From: RGIG7450 sp045633565
GTDB taxonomy: Bacteria; Bacillota; Clostridia; RUG12999
NCBI GenBank assembly: GCA_045633565.1
Contig: JAZQYO010000030.1
Span: 62,001 to 126,000 of the forward strand
DNA: 64,000 nucleotides
Reading direction: 5' to 3'
Shown: positions 8,746-17,802 of the stretch, in pieces
Position numbering within the stretch: the stretch's first letter is position 1
Layout: each line of letters begins with the position of its first letter
Translations under genes and position numbers: made by a program
The notes under the pieces: model-generated
Seen by the model: only the letters and a program-made list of their open reading frames with translations
Database searches by the model: none
What the model was told of the DNA's origin: nothing

Positions 8746-9271
8746 AAAAATTGTTTTGTGGACGTTGGTAGCGCTGCACATTTGTCTCATTTTTTCTTTT
8801 TCACTTCAGGATGCACAGCAGTCTACGGTGGTAAGCGAAAAGTTTACCGACAGTATGAAAAGTGAAGAGAAGTTTCATAATGAAGTGGTCGGTGAGAAAA
8901 ATGATGACGGCAGCAGAAAATATTCAGATGCCATAGTGGACATAATGGCCAAACGTAGATTCGATATACTTGAGTCCGTTTTAAGAAAAGTTGCGCATTT
9001 TTCGCTATTTTTTATCCTCGGCATTTTGATATGTGCACTTATGTATCAATATAAAATAAAAGGAATAACCGGTGTTTTGTCCACTGTTTTATATTCGGGT
9101 GCAGTCGCATTTATTGATGAGACAATTCAGCTTTTTTCTCCCGGCAGAGCCGGAGAAATTACTGACGTATTAATTGATTCGTCGGGTGCGGCGTGTGCTG
9201 CAATTCTCTTTTTAATCGGAGGATTAATCTATGAAAAATATAAAATCCGGCGCCTTAAAGTGGATAATTAA
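8729..9271 (+). CDS. VanZ-like membrane protein
   Basis: A 180-residue membrane protein. ATG 8729 is preferred over the in-frame ATG 8720 because AGGGGATGG then sits at normal distance; either choice overlaps the end of galK. The first helix contains HICLIFSFSLQDAQQS, the characteristic opening of VanZ-like proteins (hydrophobic stretch then S-x-Q). A soluble loop of ~50 residues follows, then helices with FSLFFILGILICALMY and the VanZ-type motif FIDETIQLFSPGRAGEITDVLIDSSGA. VanZ in vancomycin-resistance clusters confers low-level teicoplanin resistance; most chromosomal homologues have no known substrate. Its tail overlaps the ABC gene by 41 bp. Confidence 0.85.
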   Translation: MKQKYKKIVLWTLVALHICLIFSFSLQDAQQSTVVSEKFTDSMKSEEKFHNEVVGEKNDDGSRKYSDAIVDIMAKRRFDILESVLRKVAHFSLFFILGILICALMYQYKIKGITGVLSTVLYSGAVAFIDETIQLFSPGRAGEITDVLIDSSGAACAAILFLIGGLIYEKYKIRRLKVDN

Positions 9272-10889
9272 AAATTCAAAGGCAGTTTATTTTAAACTTT
9301 TTCTGACCATACTTTTCGGAGTGATAACCTCGCTGCTTGGAGTGCGTCTTGCACTTATGTCAAGAGATGTAATTGATGTGGCATTAGGAGCTAAAGCGGG
9401 CAGTTTTAAGACGGAAAGTATAGGTCTTTTTGGGCTGCTTTTGGTTCAACTTGTTGTTATGTCGCTTTCGAGTAATGTGAAAACACGACTTACAGGAAGC
9501 CTGACAATCAGTTTAAGGCAGGGAATTTTTTCAAAGCTTTTAAATAAGGATTGGCAGAGCATATCTGCACATCATTCGGGAGAACTTTTAAACCGGATTA
9601 ACAGTGACGTAAATGTGATTGTTAACGGGGTGACAACTGTCCTGCCAAACTTTTTTTCGCTTGTAACAAAGCTTATCAGCGCTTTTTTTGCAATGTTCAT
9701 GCTTGATAAGACATTTGCTTTCACTGCAATAGCGATAGGTCCGCCTGTCATCTTAGCGGCAACGGTTTACAGCAAAAAAATGAAAAGTCTACATAAAAAA
9801 ACTCAGGAGGCTGAAGGAAAAACGAGCGGATTTATGCAGGAAAGCCTGCAGAATATGCTTGTGATTAAATCCTTTGGCAGTGAGGAATTTATTGCTGAAA
9901 AATCCTCTTTTTTGCAGAAAATAGCATATAAACTGAAAATAAAAAGAAATACTATAAGCATTTTTGCATCGGCGGCACTTTTTCTTGTTTTTTCTGCTTC
10001 CTATTATATTGCACTTACCTGGGGAGCTTACAGATTGGCACAGGGCGTAATAACGGTCGGAACAATGACGGCGTTTTTACAGCTTATAAACCAGATTCAG
10101 GCACCTTTTATGAACTTATCAACACTGATGCCGCAAGTATATTCTGCTTTTGCATCGGCCGAACGTGTCATGGAAACTGAAGAAATGCCGGATGAAACGG
10201 ATAAAAATGTTATGCCGGTCAATGCGGAGAATTTTTCTGCTCTGAAAGCAAAAAATATGGGATTTTCATACGATAACGGTGATGTTGTTTTTGAAAATGC
10301 TGAGTTTGAAATAAAGAAAAACGAGTTTGTGGCGATTACCGGCGAATCGGGTGCAGGAAAAAGTACGCTCATTAAACTTCTGCTTGGAATTATTTCGCCT
10401 GCGTGTGGCGAAATGAGCCTGGAATGTGAGGATGAAAAATTCCTTGCGGACAAAAACACGAGAAGCCTTTTTGCATACGTGCCTCAGGGAAATATGATTT
10501 TATCGGGAACCATCCGTGATAATATAAGCTTTTCAAAAACGGATATAGCGGATGAAGAAATAGAAAGATGTGCACGACTTGCGGATATATGGGAATTTAT
10601 TTCGGGACTTGAAAAAGGGCTTGATACCGTCATAGGAGAGCGCGGAACGGGACTGTCGGAAGGACAGGTGCAGAGAATTGCGATTGCAAGAGCGCTTATT
10701 TATGATGCCCCAATACTCCTTTTAGATGAGGCGACCAGTGCACTTGATGCGCAGTCAGAGCGCACTATTTTGCAGAACATAAAAAACATGACGGATAAAA
10801 CATGCATTATTATAACCCACAAGAAAGCAGCGCTCGATTTTTGTGACAAAACGTTTCATGTTGCAAATGGGAAAATTATCTGTATGTAA
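9231..10889 (+). CDS. ABC exporter, fused permease and ATPase
   Basis: A 552-residue half-transporter: six-helix membrane domain over about residues 15-310 and nucleotide-binding domain from about 340. Walker A is GESGAGKS (371-378), the signature loop LSEGQVQRIAIARAL starts at about 475 (LSEGQ in place of LSGGQ), and Walker B is ILLLDEATSALD at about 494. Such type IV exporters work as homo- or heterodimers; no partner gene is adjacent, so a homodimer is the simplest reading. Substrate is unknown. Start ATG 9231 lies within the vanZ-like gene, so translational coupling is likely. The gene ends the gal-vanZ-ABC run; a new promoter follows. Confidence 0.9.
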   Translation: MKNIKSGALKWIIKNSKAVYFKLFLTILFGVITSLLGVRLALMSRDVIDVALGAKAGSFKTESIGLFGLLLVQLVVMSLSSNVKTRLTGSLTISLRQGIFSKLLNKDWQSISAHHSGELLNRINSDVNVIVNGVTTVLPNFFSLVTKLISAFFAMFMLDKTFAFTAIAIGPPVILAATVYSKKMKSLHKKTQEAEGKTSGFMQESLQNMLVIKSFGSEEFIAEKSSFLQKIAYKLKIKRNTISIFASAALFLVFSASYYIALTWGAYRLAQGVITVGTMTAFLQLINQIQAPFMNLSTLMPQVYSAFASAERVMETEEMPDETDKNVMPVNAENFSALKAKNMGFSYDNGDVVFENAEFEIKKNEFVAITGESGAGKSTLIKLLLGIISPACGEMSLECEDEKFLADKNTRSLFAYVPQGNMILSGTIRDNISFSKTDIADEEIERCARLADIWEFISGLEKGLDTVIGERGTGLSEGQVQRIAIARALIYDAPILLLDEATSALDAQSERTILQNIKNMTDKTCIIITHKKAALDFCDKTFHVANGKIICM

Positions 10890-10902
10890 AAAAATAAAAA
10901 AG

Positions 10903-10931
10903 TTGAAATTTAATAAATAATATGATATAAT
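10903..10931 (+). promoter_or_regulatory. Promoter of the capsule-module operon
   Basis: TTGAAA and TATAAT with a 17-bp spacer. It precedes a roughly 90-base leader and then the dehydratase gene. Confidence 0.75.
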
Positions 10932-11027
10932 AAAATAGATTACGGACATTTTTATAAACTGACTTTAGTATATGGCGCAAATAACTTCAAAATAAGTCTG
11001 AAATAATGGCAAGAAAGAAGTGTATTT

Positions 11028-12884
11028 ATGAAAAGTTTCCTTAATAAACACAGGCGACTGGTTGTTTTTCTGAATGATGCATTTTGTGTGCTTCTCGGAT
11101 ATCTCATTGCAATCATATTGGTTTATGAAAAAACGACTCTTCCGGAAATAATTTTTACAACAGTTCCTCTTTATGGGCTTGTTATGATTGCTTGTTATAT
11201 GATTTCATTTGCGATTTTCAGGACAAACAGCATTTTATGGTCTTACGCAAATATGAGAAACTTTACCACGCTTGTTAGTGCTTGTGCAACGGGTGCGGTG
11301 ATAACATATGCAGTCGAAGTGCTTATAAACGCAATATTTGATGTGGAAATCAATGTTACGCTGAGGATGAACATTCTATCTTTCGTAACAGTTACAAATG
11401 TTATTCTTGTTAACAGGATAATTGTTAAATTCATCCGCGAACAACAGCATAAAAAGAGGGAAAAACCTGATTTGCCCACGCTTCTTATAGTAGGTGCAGG
11501 ATCGGCAGCTGAGCTTTGTATTCAGGAAATAAACTCAAGAAGTACATACAATATCGTGGGGCTGATTGATGATCAGCAGGCAAAACAGGGATGCTTCCTT
11601 GGCGGAGTAAAGGTGCTTGGCGACAGCGGTGACATAGGTAGGATATGCAAAGAGAATAAGATAGATGAAATATTAATAGCAATCCCCAGCCTTGAGCATA
11701 ACAAGCTTGCGGATTTGGTTGAAAAATGTGAGGCAACTGGCGTTAAAACTAAGATTATTCCGCAGGAGGGTATGTTTGTAGAATCTACAAGCGAGAGCAT
11801 CACAAGTAAAGCCAGAGACATTCAGATAGAGGATATGCTTTACAGGGACCCTGTTGAGCTTGAAAATGAAAAAATCGGTGCTTACATACAAAATCACACA
11901 GTAATTGTAACAGGCGGAGGCGGTTCGATAGGCAGTGAAATATGCCGTCAGGTTATAAAATATAAGCCGGCAAAACTTGTTATACTGGACAACTATGAAA
12001 ACAATGCCTATGAGCTGATGCTTGAACTTAAAAACAATTACCCCGGCGCTAATGTATCAGTTATCATAGCCACAATCAGGGATAAAATTGCAATTGATGA
12101 GGTTTTTGCAAAAGTGCGGCCGGAGATAGTGTTCCATGCTGCAGCACATAAACATGTGCCGCTTATGGAAGATACACCGAAAGAGGCTGTGAAAAATAAC
12201 ATTCTCGGTACGTTTAATGTTGCAAAAGCATCTATAAAGTATGGCGTGAAACGATTTATTATGATTTCCACTGATAAAGCTGTTAATCCCACAAATATTA
12301 TGGGTGCAACAAAACGTGTCTGTGAAATGATGGTCCAGACATTTAACGACAAAGAAAGAACAGAGTTTGTTGCAGTAAGATTTGGTAATGTTCTGGGAAG
12401 TAACGGTTCGGTTATTCCGATATTCAAACAACAGATAAAAGATGGTGGACCTGTCAAGGTTACGCATAAGGATATCACAAGATATTTTATGACCATACCG
12501 GAGGCTGCATCGCTTGTGCTTCAGGCGGGAGTGTACGCCAACAGCGGTGAGGTGTTTGTTCTTGATATGGGCAAACCCATAAAAATTTATGAGCTTGCGG
12601 AAAAAATGATTAAGCTTATGGGATATACACCCGGAAAAGACATGAAAATTGAAATTGTAGGACTCCGGCCCGGAGAAAAGCTTTATGAGGAGCTTTATAT
12701 GTCTTCTGAAGATATGATTTCAACAAGACATAAAAGGATTTATGTTGCAAAACCTGTTAATATTGACAAAGAAGAGTTTTATAATAAAATTCTTGATATG
12801 ACAGAGAAAATTGACAGTTTGCCGGATGAAGAAATTAAAAAACGGGTGGCGGAAATAACCGGAACCTATAAATATGAACATTGA
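11028..12884 (+). CDS. Membrane-bound UDP-sugar 4,6-dehydratase (CapD/WbpM/PglF family)
   Basis: A 618-residue nucleotide-sugar dehydratase that makes UDP-4-keto-6-deoxy sugars (usually from UDP-GlcNAc) for polysaccharide or glycoprotein synthesis. The N-terminus has four predicted membrane helices (about 15-130), then a first Rossmann domain (LIVGAGSAAELCIQEI near 155) and a catalytic SDR domain with GGGGSIGSE at about 296. The catalytic segment reads STDKAVNPTNIMGATKR: the usual YxxxK tyrosine is replaced by Met (about residue 425) with Lys at about 429, as in the long WbpM/PglF branch. First gene after a clear promoter, followed directly by capsule regulatory genes. Confidence 0.9.
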   Translation: MKSFLNKHRRLVVFLNDAFCVLLGYLIAIILVYEKTTLPEIIFTTVPLYGLVMIACYMISFAIFRTNSILWSYANMRNFTTLVSACATGAVITYAVEVLINAIFDVEINVTLRMNILSFVTVTNVILVNRIIVKFIREQQHKKREKPDLPTLLIVGAGSAAELCIQEINSRSTYNIVGLIDDQQAKQGCFLGGVKVLGDSGDIGRICKENKIDEILIAIPSLEHNKLADLVEKCEATGVKTKIIPQEGMFVESTSESITSKARDIQIEDMLYRDPVELENEKIGAYIQNHTVIVTGGGGSIGSEICRQVIKYKPAKLVILDNYENNAYELMLELKNNYPGANVSVIIATIRDKIAIDEVFAKVRPEIVFHAAAHKHVPLMEDTPKEAVKNNILGTFNVAKASIKYGVKRFIMISTDKAVNPTNIMGATKRVCEMMVQTFNDKERTEFVAVRFGNVLGSNGSVIPIFKQQIKDGGPVKVTHKDITRYFMTIPEAASLVLQAGVYANSGEVFVLDMGKPIKIYELAEKMIKLMGYTPGKDMKIEIVGLRPGEKLYEELYMSSEDMISTRHKRIYVAKPVNIDKEEFYNKILDMTEKIDSLPDEEIKKRVAEITGTYKYEH

Positions 12885-12897
12885 GGGGGACAGTAAC

Positions 12898-13617
12898 GTG
12901 AAGAAAATATTAAGTTTATTACTAATATTCTGCACAATTGTATTTACGGGTTGTGAAAGCGGAATGGATAGAATTCTATATCCAGGCGGAACTGATGCGC
13001 TGCTTTATTATGACTCTTATGCCGATGTAAAAAATCGTATCAAGCGAGAGGATGTAAAACGCGAAAACTATTATAATGATTTGTTCCTTACTGAAGGAAT
13101 TGAAGCTAAAATGGATACTGCCCAGGTGCTTTATAAGGAACACAGGGAAGCTATGCTTGATGTCAGCACGGCAGACGAAGTATTCTTTATGCCGTCAGCA
13201 TCAGGCGCAACAGCTCTGACGGAGTGGATTAATCAGAGTACTGTAAAATACACTTTTGACCAGGAAGGAATTGTATCCACATACGAACTTAAAAACTCAA
13301 AAAGCAATAACACATACGTGGAATATCTTTATATAATGAGAGCCCTCAGTTTAAAATACGGGGAATGTACAACAGAAATATACAAAGACGAAGATAACAT
13401 TATAAACAATACTAAAATCCGTGAAGATTATAAAGATGTTGAAGATGTTGTAGAGTTCTATGAAGAAACATTTGCCGACGGTGATGTAAGTATTGTGAGT
13501 CAGTGGGTTAATGACGGATGTATAATTACTGTTGATTTCAGAAACCCGGCAAACTGCAGCGTTGTATATGAGCTTGTTGAACAAGCGATAACAGGCACAG
13601 AAGAAACTAAAGAATAA
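12898..13617 (+). CDS. Predicted lipoprotein of unknown function
   Basis: A 239-residue exported lipoprotein. GTG 12898 is taken as start because GAGGGGGA lies 7 bases upstream and the signal peptide begins there (VKKILSLLLIFCTIVFTGC). An in-frame ATG 24 bases upstream overlaps the preceding gene and has no ribosome binding site. The lipobox is FTGC, with the Cys as lipidation site. The mature protein is acidic and Tyr-rich, with no domain I recognise. Its place between the dehydratase and the BY-kinase suggests an envelope role in polysaccharide export, but that is only positional. Confidence 0.7.
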   Translation: MKKILSLLLIFCTIVFTGCESGMDRILYPGGTDALLYYDSYADVKNRIKREDVKRENYYNDLFLTEGIEAKMDTAQVLYKEHREAMLDVSTADEVFFMPSASGATALTEWINQSTVKYTFDQEGIVSTYELKNSKSNNTYVEYLYIMRALSLKYGECTTEIYKDEDNIINNTKIREDYKDVEDVVEFYEETFADGDVSIVSQWVNDGCIITVDFRNPANCSVVYELVEQAITGTEETKE

Positions 13618-13632
13618 GGGAGAGTGAAGGAA

Positions 13633-15243
13633 ATGGATAACAAAAAAAGTATATTCTTTGCTATTGATTTATCAGACATTCTCTTTTGGCTGATGAAGTG
13701 GAAATGGATTGTTATTGGTGTTACCATAATATTTGCGTTGATAGGCTATATGTTCAGTAATATTACATATACAGCTGAATACACCGCAACTGCGTCGATG
13801 GTTGTAAACTCCAAGAGCGAAACGCTTACTCAGGCTGGTACAACAGTTGATGCGATGCTGACACAAAACCTTATTCCGACATACACACGAATTCTCAGAA
13901 GTGAAAAAATATCAAAGCATGTAATGAGCAAGTTTGATATTAATCTGGCAAAGGGTGTTATTGACAACATGATGGAGGTTACTATCGGTGAAGATAGCCA
14001 GGTGGTATACCTTAAAGTAAACCATACAGACCCATATATGGCAAAAAACATTGCAAATGCGGTTATTCAGGTTGCACCTGCGGTTATGATGGAGGTTGTT
14101 GAAGCCGGAAGCGTTAACGTGCTTGACTATGCTGTACTTCCAACACAGCCCGAACCGCCTAAAACTGTGCAGTATATGTCCATGCTGGCTGTTATCGGAT
14201 TTTTACTTGTATCGCTTATAATCGTCATGATTAACTTCTTTGTAATGAAGGTTAAAAATGCCGAGGATATTGAAAACAAAATCGGGCAGATGGTACTTGG
14301 AGAAATCCCACATTCTACAGCTACAAACGAAAAAGAAAAGAACTATCTGCATACGGGTGAGGCAAACCAGGGTTTTGTCGAATCCAACTTTATGCTTGCA
14401 GCCGTGCTTAAGAACCAGGCACAGAAGGTTCGCCCATACAAGCTGATTGTGACAAGTACAATTGCGGCAGAGGGTAAATCCACAACCTCAATTAATACTG
14501 CGACAGCACTTAGCGATATGGGATACAGGGTGCTGCTTGTGGACCTTGATATGAAAAAGCCGAACATAGTAAAACAGCTTGGAATTAACGCAGGCAACCT
14601 CGGAGGCATCGAAGCGGTGCTTATGGGTGCAAAAATTGAAGATAATATCATGCACGATGACAGATTCAGCTTTGATATTCTGCCTTGTGTGAGAGCTACA
14701 AGTGCAACATCAAAAATATTTACTGCCCTCAGGGTGGAAATGGCATTTGCTGAGTTTAATAAGACGGATTATGATTATATTATCCTTGACTCATCACCTG
14801 CAAATATCGTTGCAGACACTTCTGTTATTGTTAAATATGCAGATGGTCTGATGCTTGTTATTAAACAGTATTTTGCACGTATCAAGGTAATTAATGAAAC
14901 CATTGAAAAACTCAAAAAAGCCGGTGCAAACATTATCGGAACAGTTCTTAATGATATCAGGGTATTTAATATTGGTACAGGTTATGCGTTTGACTACAAA
15001 TACGGATATTATTACTACTATAACGAAGAAAAAGGCAAACGTGAGAAGACCAGCGCACATAATGTGTATGATAAACTGTTCAATGCATACAGGACCAATT
15101 ATGGTTATGGATATGGAGATGTAGAAAAGGAACTTGAAGATTGCGAAAAAGTGGTTGGAGAGGTAATAGAAAAGGAAAAAGAACCGAAAAAACAGTCAAA
15201 AAAAGACCCGAAAAAGCAATTGAAAAAACATAAAAAACACTAA
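13633..15243 (+). CDS. Capsule chain-length regulator fused to BY-kinase (Wzz-CpsD type)
   Basis: A 536-residue membrane protein joining a Wzz domain to a bacterial tyrosine kinase in one chain. ATG 13633 is preferred to GTG 13624, which would abut the AAGGGAG ribosome binding site. Membrane helices lie at about 20-40 and 175-200, bracketing the extracellular chain-length domain. The kinase has a Walker A region AAEGKSTTS near residue 278, Walker A' VLLVDLDMKKPN, and Walker B YDYIILDSS. The tail (about 451-496) is a Tyr cluster with runs such as YKYGYYYYYNEE and YGYGYGD, the usual autophosphorylation target, followed by a Lys-rich end. In Bacillota the kinase and activator are usually separate (CapA/CapB), so the fused form is proteobacterial-like in layout. 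Confidence 0.9.
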   Translation: MDNKKSIFFAIDLSDILFWLMKWKWIVIGVTIIFALIGYMFSNITYTAEYTATASMVVNSKSETLTQAGTTVDAMLTQNLIPTYTRILRSEKISKHVMSKFDINLAKGVIDNMMEVTIGEDSQVVYLKVNHTDPYMAKNIANAVIQVAPAVMMEVVEAGSVNVLDYAVLPTQPEPPKTVQYMSMLAVIGFLLVSLIIVMINFFVMKVKNAEDIENKIGQMVLGEIPHSTATNEKEKNYLHTGEANQGFVESNFMLAAVLKNQAQKVRPYKLIVTSTIAAEGKSTTSINTATALSDMGYRVLLVDLDMKKPNIVKQLGINAGNLGGIEAVLMGAKIEDNIMHDDRFSFDILPCVRATSATSKIFTALRVEMAFAEFNKTDYDYIILDSSPANIVADTSVIVKYADGLMLVIKQYFARIKVINETIEKLKKAGANIIGTVLNDIRVFNIGTGYAFDYKYGYYYYYNEEKGKREKTSAHNVYDKLFNAYRTNYGYGYGDVEKELEDCEKVVGEVIEKEKEPKKQSKKDPKKQLKKHKKH

Positions 15244-15267
15244 AACATAAATATGGAGGGGAAAGCA

Positions 15268-15966
15268 ATGATTGATTTTCATGCACACCTGCTACCCGGA
15301 TTGGATGATGGCGCCAGAAACCTTAAAATGTCTGCTGTCATGCTTGCAGAAAGCAAAAGGCAGGGGATTGAAATTTCAGTGGCTACCCCTCATTGTTATT
15401 TTAACATTGATGTTAAAAAAACAATAAAAAGACGTGAAAAAGCTTATAATAAACTTGTGAAATATGTTGAAAAAAATAAAATAGAGGTTCCGCAGATTAT
15501 TCTCGGATTTGAGGTGTACCTTACCGAAGAGGTCTATCAGGTTCAAAATTTAGAAGAATTGTTAATACAGGGCACAAATACAATGCTTGTTGAAATGCCG
15601 AGGGGAAAATGGGATGACAAGGTATTTGCAAGACTGGACTATGTCGCAGAAAAAGGCTTTGATATAGTTCTTGCACATCCGGAGAGATATAGGGCGTACA
15701 ATGAGGAAAAAGAACATGACCGGCTTTTTGATTATGGTTTTGCAGGACAACTCAATGCATCATCTTTAATTAATCCCAAAACACGGGACTATTCATATCG
15801 CCTGATAAAAGAAGGAAGAATAAAGCTTCTTGCTTCGGACGCACACAATCTCGGACCTCGTGCTAATTTTATGGAAATAGCATCTGAGCTGATAAGTAAA
15901 AATCTTGGAGAGGAATATCTTAAGATGTTTGAAAGTCAGGCGGAACATTATCTTGGATTAAGATAA
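15268..15966 (+). CDS. CpsB/CapC-type manganese-dependent protein-tyrosine phosphatase
   Basis: A 232-residue PHP-family phosphatase that removes phosphate from the BY-kinase tyrosine cluster. The start at 15268 places MIDFHAHLLPGLDDG at the N-terminus with GGAGGGG just upstream; an ATG at 15253 overlaps that ribosome binding site. Metal-binding residues are visible in HAHLLPGLDDG, TPH, AHPERY and SDAHN. It lies 24 bp after the kinase, giving the classic kinase-phosphatase pair that sets chain length and export of capsule. No glycosyltransferases, flippase or polymerase follow. Confidence 0.9.
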   Translation: MIDFHAHLLPGLDDGARNLKMSAVMLAESKRQGIEISVATPHCYFNIDVKKTIKRREKAYNKLVKYVEKNKIEVPQIILGFEVYLTEEVYQVQNLEELLIQGTNTMLVEMPRGKWDDKVFARLDYVAEKGFDIVLAHPERYRAYNEEKEHDRLFDYGFAGQLNASSLINPKTRDYSYRLIKEGRIKLLASDAHNLGPRANFMEIASELISKNLGEEYLKMFESQAEHYLGLR

Positions 15967-15976
15967 AGGACAGTTT

Positions 15977-16855
15977 ATGATTGAACCAAAGGAAATAACT
16001 ATTAAAGAAAAAGAGCTTTTTAACAGCTTTTTTAAAAAAGAGAAAAGGATATCTCAGGAGATATGCTTTTCAAATCTTTACATGTGGAAAGCCGGATATA
16101 ATATGCGTTATGATATTATAGACGGTTTTCTGGTCGTTTTTGCCGGATATGACCCTATTGGTGAGTATTTTCACCTTCCTGTTGGTGAGGGCGATAAAAG
16201 GCAGGTCCTGCTGAAACTGGACGAGTATATGTTGCAAAAATACGGTAGCTATTCGGTGAGAAAACTGCTGACAGAAGACGCAAAAGAGCTTGAAAGCCTT
16301 ATGCCCGGTAAATTTATAATGGAAGAAAACAGGGAGTTTTTTGATTATATTTACAAGGTGGAAGATTTAATATCGCTTAAAGGGAAAAAGTTTCACGCAA
16401 AGAAAAATCATTTTAATTCTTTCATAAATTCATATAATTTTACCTATCACAAAATAACGCCGGAAAATGTAAAAATGTGCAAGGAACGTGCGCTGACCTG
16501 GATACTTGAAAGAAATAATGACCCGGATATGGAAGAGTATATTGCGGCAGAGACAATGTTTGAAAATTATTTTGAGCTTGGGTTGAGAGGTGCTTTTCTG
16601 ACGGTGGATGATAAAATAGTGGCACTGACCGTCGGAGAGGATAATTTCGGTACGGTCATAATTCACGTGGAAAAAGCCGACCCGGAAATTAAAGGGGCAT
16701 ACGCTGCAATCAATAAAATGTTTCTTGAAAACGAGTTTGCCGAGGCAAGATACGTAAATCGTGAAGAGGACCTGGGAATTGAGGGTTTAAGAAAAGCCAA
16801 GCTATCTTATAACCCCGAAATTTTACTTGAGAAAATAACTGCAAAGAGGATTTGA
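15977..16855 (+). CDS. DUF2156 (phosphatidylglycerol lysyltransferase C-terminal-like) protein
   Basis: A 292-residue soluble protein of the DUF2156 family, which has the tandem GNAT fold of the MprF catalytic domain but lacks the membrane flippase part. The opening ISQEICFSNLYMWKAGYNMRY and the later KKNHFNSFINSYNFTYHKI and YVNREEDLGIEGLRKAKLSY are family hallmarks. Members are believed to use aminoacyl-tRNA or acyl-CoA donors; the substrate here is unknown. It starts 10 bp after the phosphatase with AAAGGACAG as ribosome binding site, and is followed immediately by another acetyltransferase. Confidence 0.8.
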   Translation: MIEPKEITIKEKELFNSFFKKEKRISQEICFSNLYMWKAGYNMRYDIIDGFLVVFAGYDPIGEYFHLPVGEGDKRQVLLKLDEYMLQKYGSYSVRKLLTEDAKELESLMPGKFIMEENREFFDYIYKVEDLISLKGKKFHAKKNHFNSFINSYNFTYHKITPENVKMCKERALTWILERNNDPDMEEYIAAETMFENYFELGLRGAFLTVDDKIVALTVGEDNFGTVIIHVEKADPEIKGAYAAINKMFLENEFAEARYVNREEDLGIEGLRKAKLSYNPEILLEKITAKRI

Positions 16856-16860
16856 CATAC

Positions 16861-17790
16861 ATGAAGATTTCTACGGTGAAAATGAAGCATAAACAGCAGG
16901 TTAAGGATTTGTGGAACTACTGCTTTTATGATGCCGACCCATACTTAAGCTGGTTCTTTGACAATGTTTTCAAACCGGAAAATACGGTGGCGGCAATAGA
17001 AAATGATAAAATTCTTTCGGCGATGCAACTTCTGGATTTTGATGTTGTTATCAGAGGAAAAACATATCCCTGCACCTATATTGCGGGAGTGTCTACCCAG
17101 CCGGAATTCCGTGGCAAGGGACTTGCCACAAAAGTAATGGAATATGCTGAGGAGACTATAAAATCAAGAGGCAGGGAGTTTGCTCTGCTTACACCGTCGG
17201 TGGATAATTTTTATGAAAAGTTTGGCTTTACAAGCTGCTATGAGAGACTTGAGTATTCTTACTGCCCAACAGATTTCAAACCGGACAAAAGCGGCTGCAC
17301 GTCACAAAAGGCAGGACTTTCGGACGCATCGGATATGGCTGAAGTTTACGATGGGTTCTCGGGCTTTTTTGACGGGTATGTCAAAAGAAGCCAAAAAGAT
17401 TTTGCTGATATTATTGAACAGTACTCGCTTGAAAGCGGTGGGGCTTATATTTTTTATGATGAAAATGATAAACCCGTTTCCTATATTGTATATGATTTGT
17501 CGGACAGAACCATTTTTGCGGACGAGATTGCATACACCTGCAGTCAGGGGCTTGATGCGGCGCTTGAATTTATTTTTCTGCACAGCTCACAGGCCGACAG
17601 ATGCGTAATTTTTGCGCCATCACACAGTCTCTTGAACAGTACGCTGTACAGCAGACAGATTGAAATAAAATATATTCCTACTGTAATGGTTAAAAGCCTG
17701 GCTCATGAAATTGAAGATGTGCGCCTTTTTGTAGGGCAGACAGATTCGGATGATTTACCATTGCAGAAAAATTATATCAGGATTTTTTAG
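16861..17790 (+). CDS. GNAT family N-acetyltransferase (Eis-like)
   Basis: A 309-residue acetyltransferase. ATG 16861 is chosen with AAGAGGA upstream; a TTG at 16852 would overlap the previous stop. The acetyl-CoA-binding loop is VSTQPEFRGKGLATKVM near residues 77-93, followed by LLTPSVDNFYEKFGF. The length and an additional C-terminal region match the Eis/enhanced intracellular survival group rather than a single-domain GNAT. Substrate unknown (Eis proteins acetylate amines, including aminoglycosides). Confidence 0.8.
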   Translation: MKISTVKMKHKQQVKDLWNYCFYDADPYLSWFFDNVFKPENTVAAIENDKILSAMQLLDFDVVIRGKTYPCTYIAGVSTQPEFRGKGLATKVMEYAEETIKSRGREFALLTPSVDNFYEKFGFTSCYERLEYSYCPTDFKPDKSGCTSQKAGLSDASDMAEVYDGFSGFFDGYVKRSQKDFADIIEQYSLESGGAYIFYDENDKPVSYIVYDLSDRTIFADEIAYTCSQGLDAALEFIFLHSSQADRCVIFAPSHSLLNSTLYSRQIEIKYIPTVMVKSLAHEIEDVRLFVGQTDSDDLPLQKNYIRIF

Positions 17791-17802
17791 GAGGTAAAGA
17801 AA

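Noticed and set aside
12038..12496. Two long minus-strand frames opposite the sugar dehydratase
   Set aside because: Both overlap the catalytic domain of a clear gene and have no homology-like motifs.
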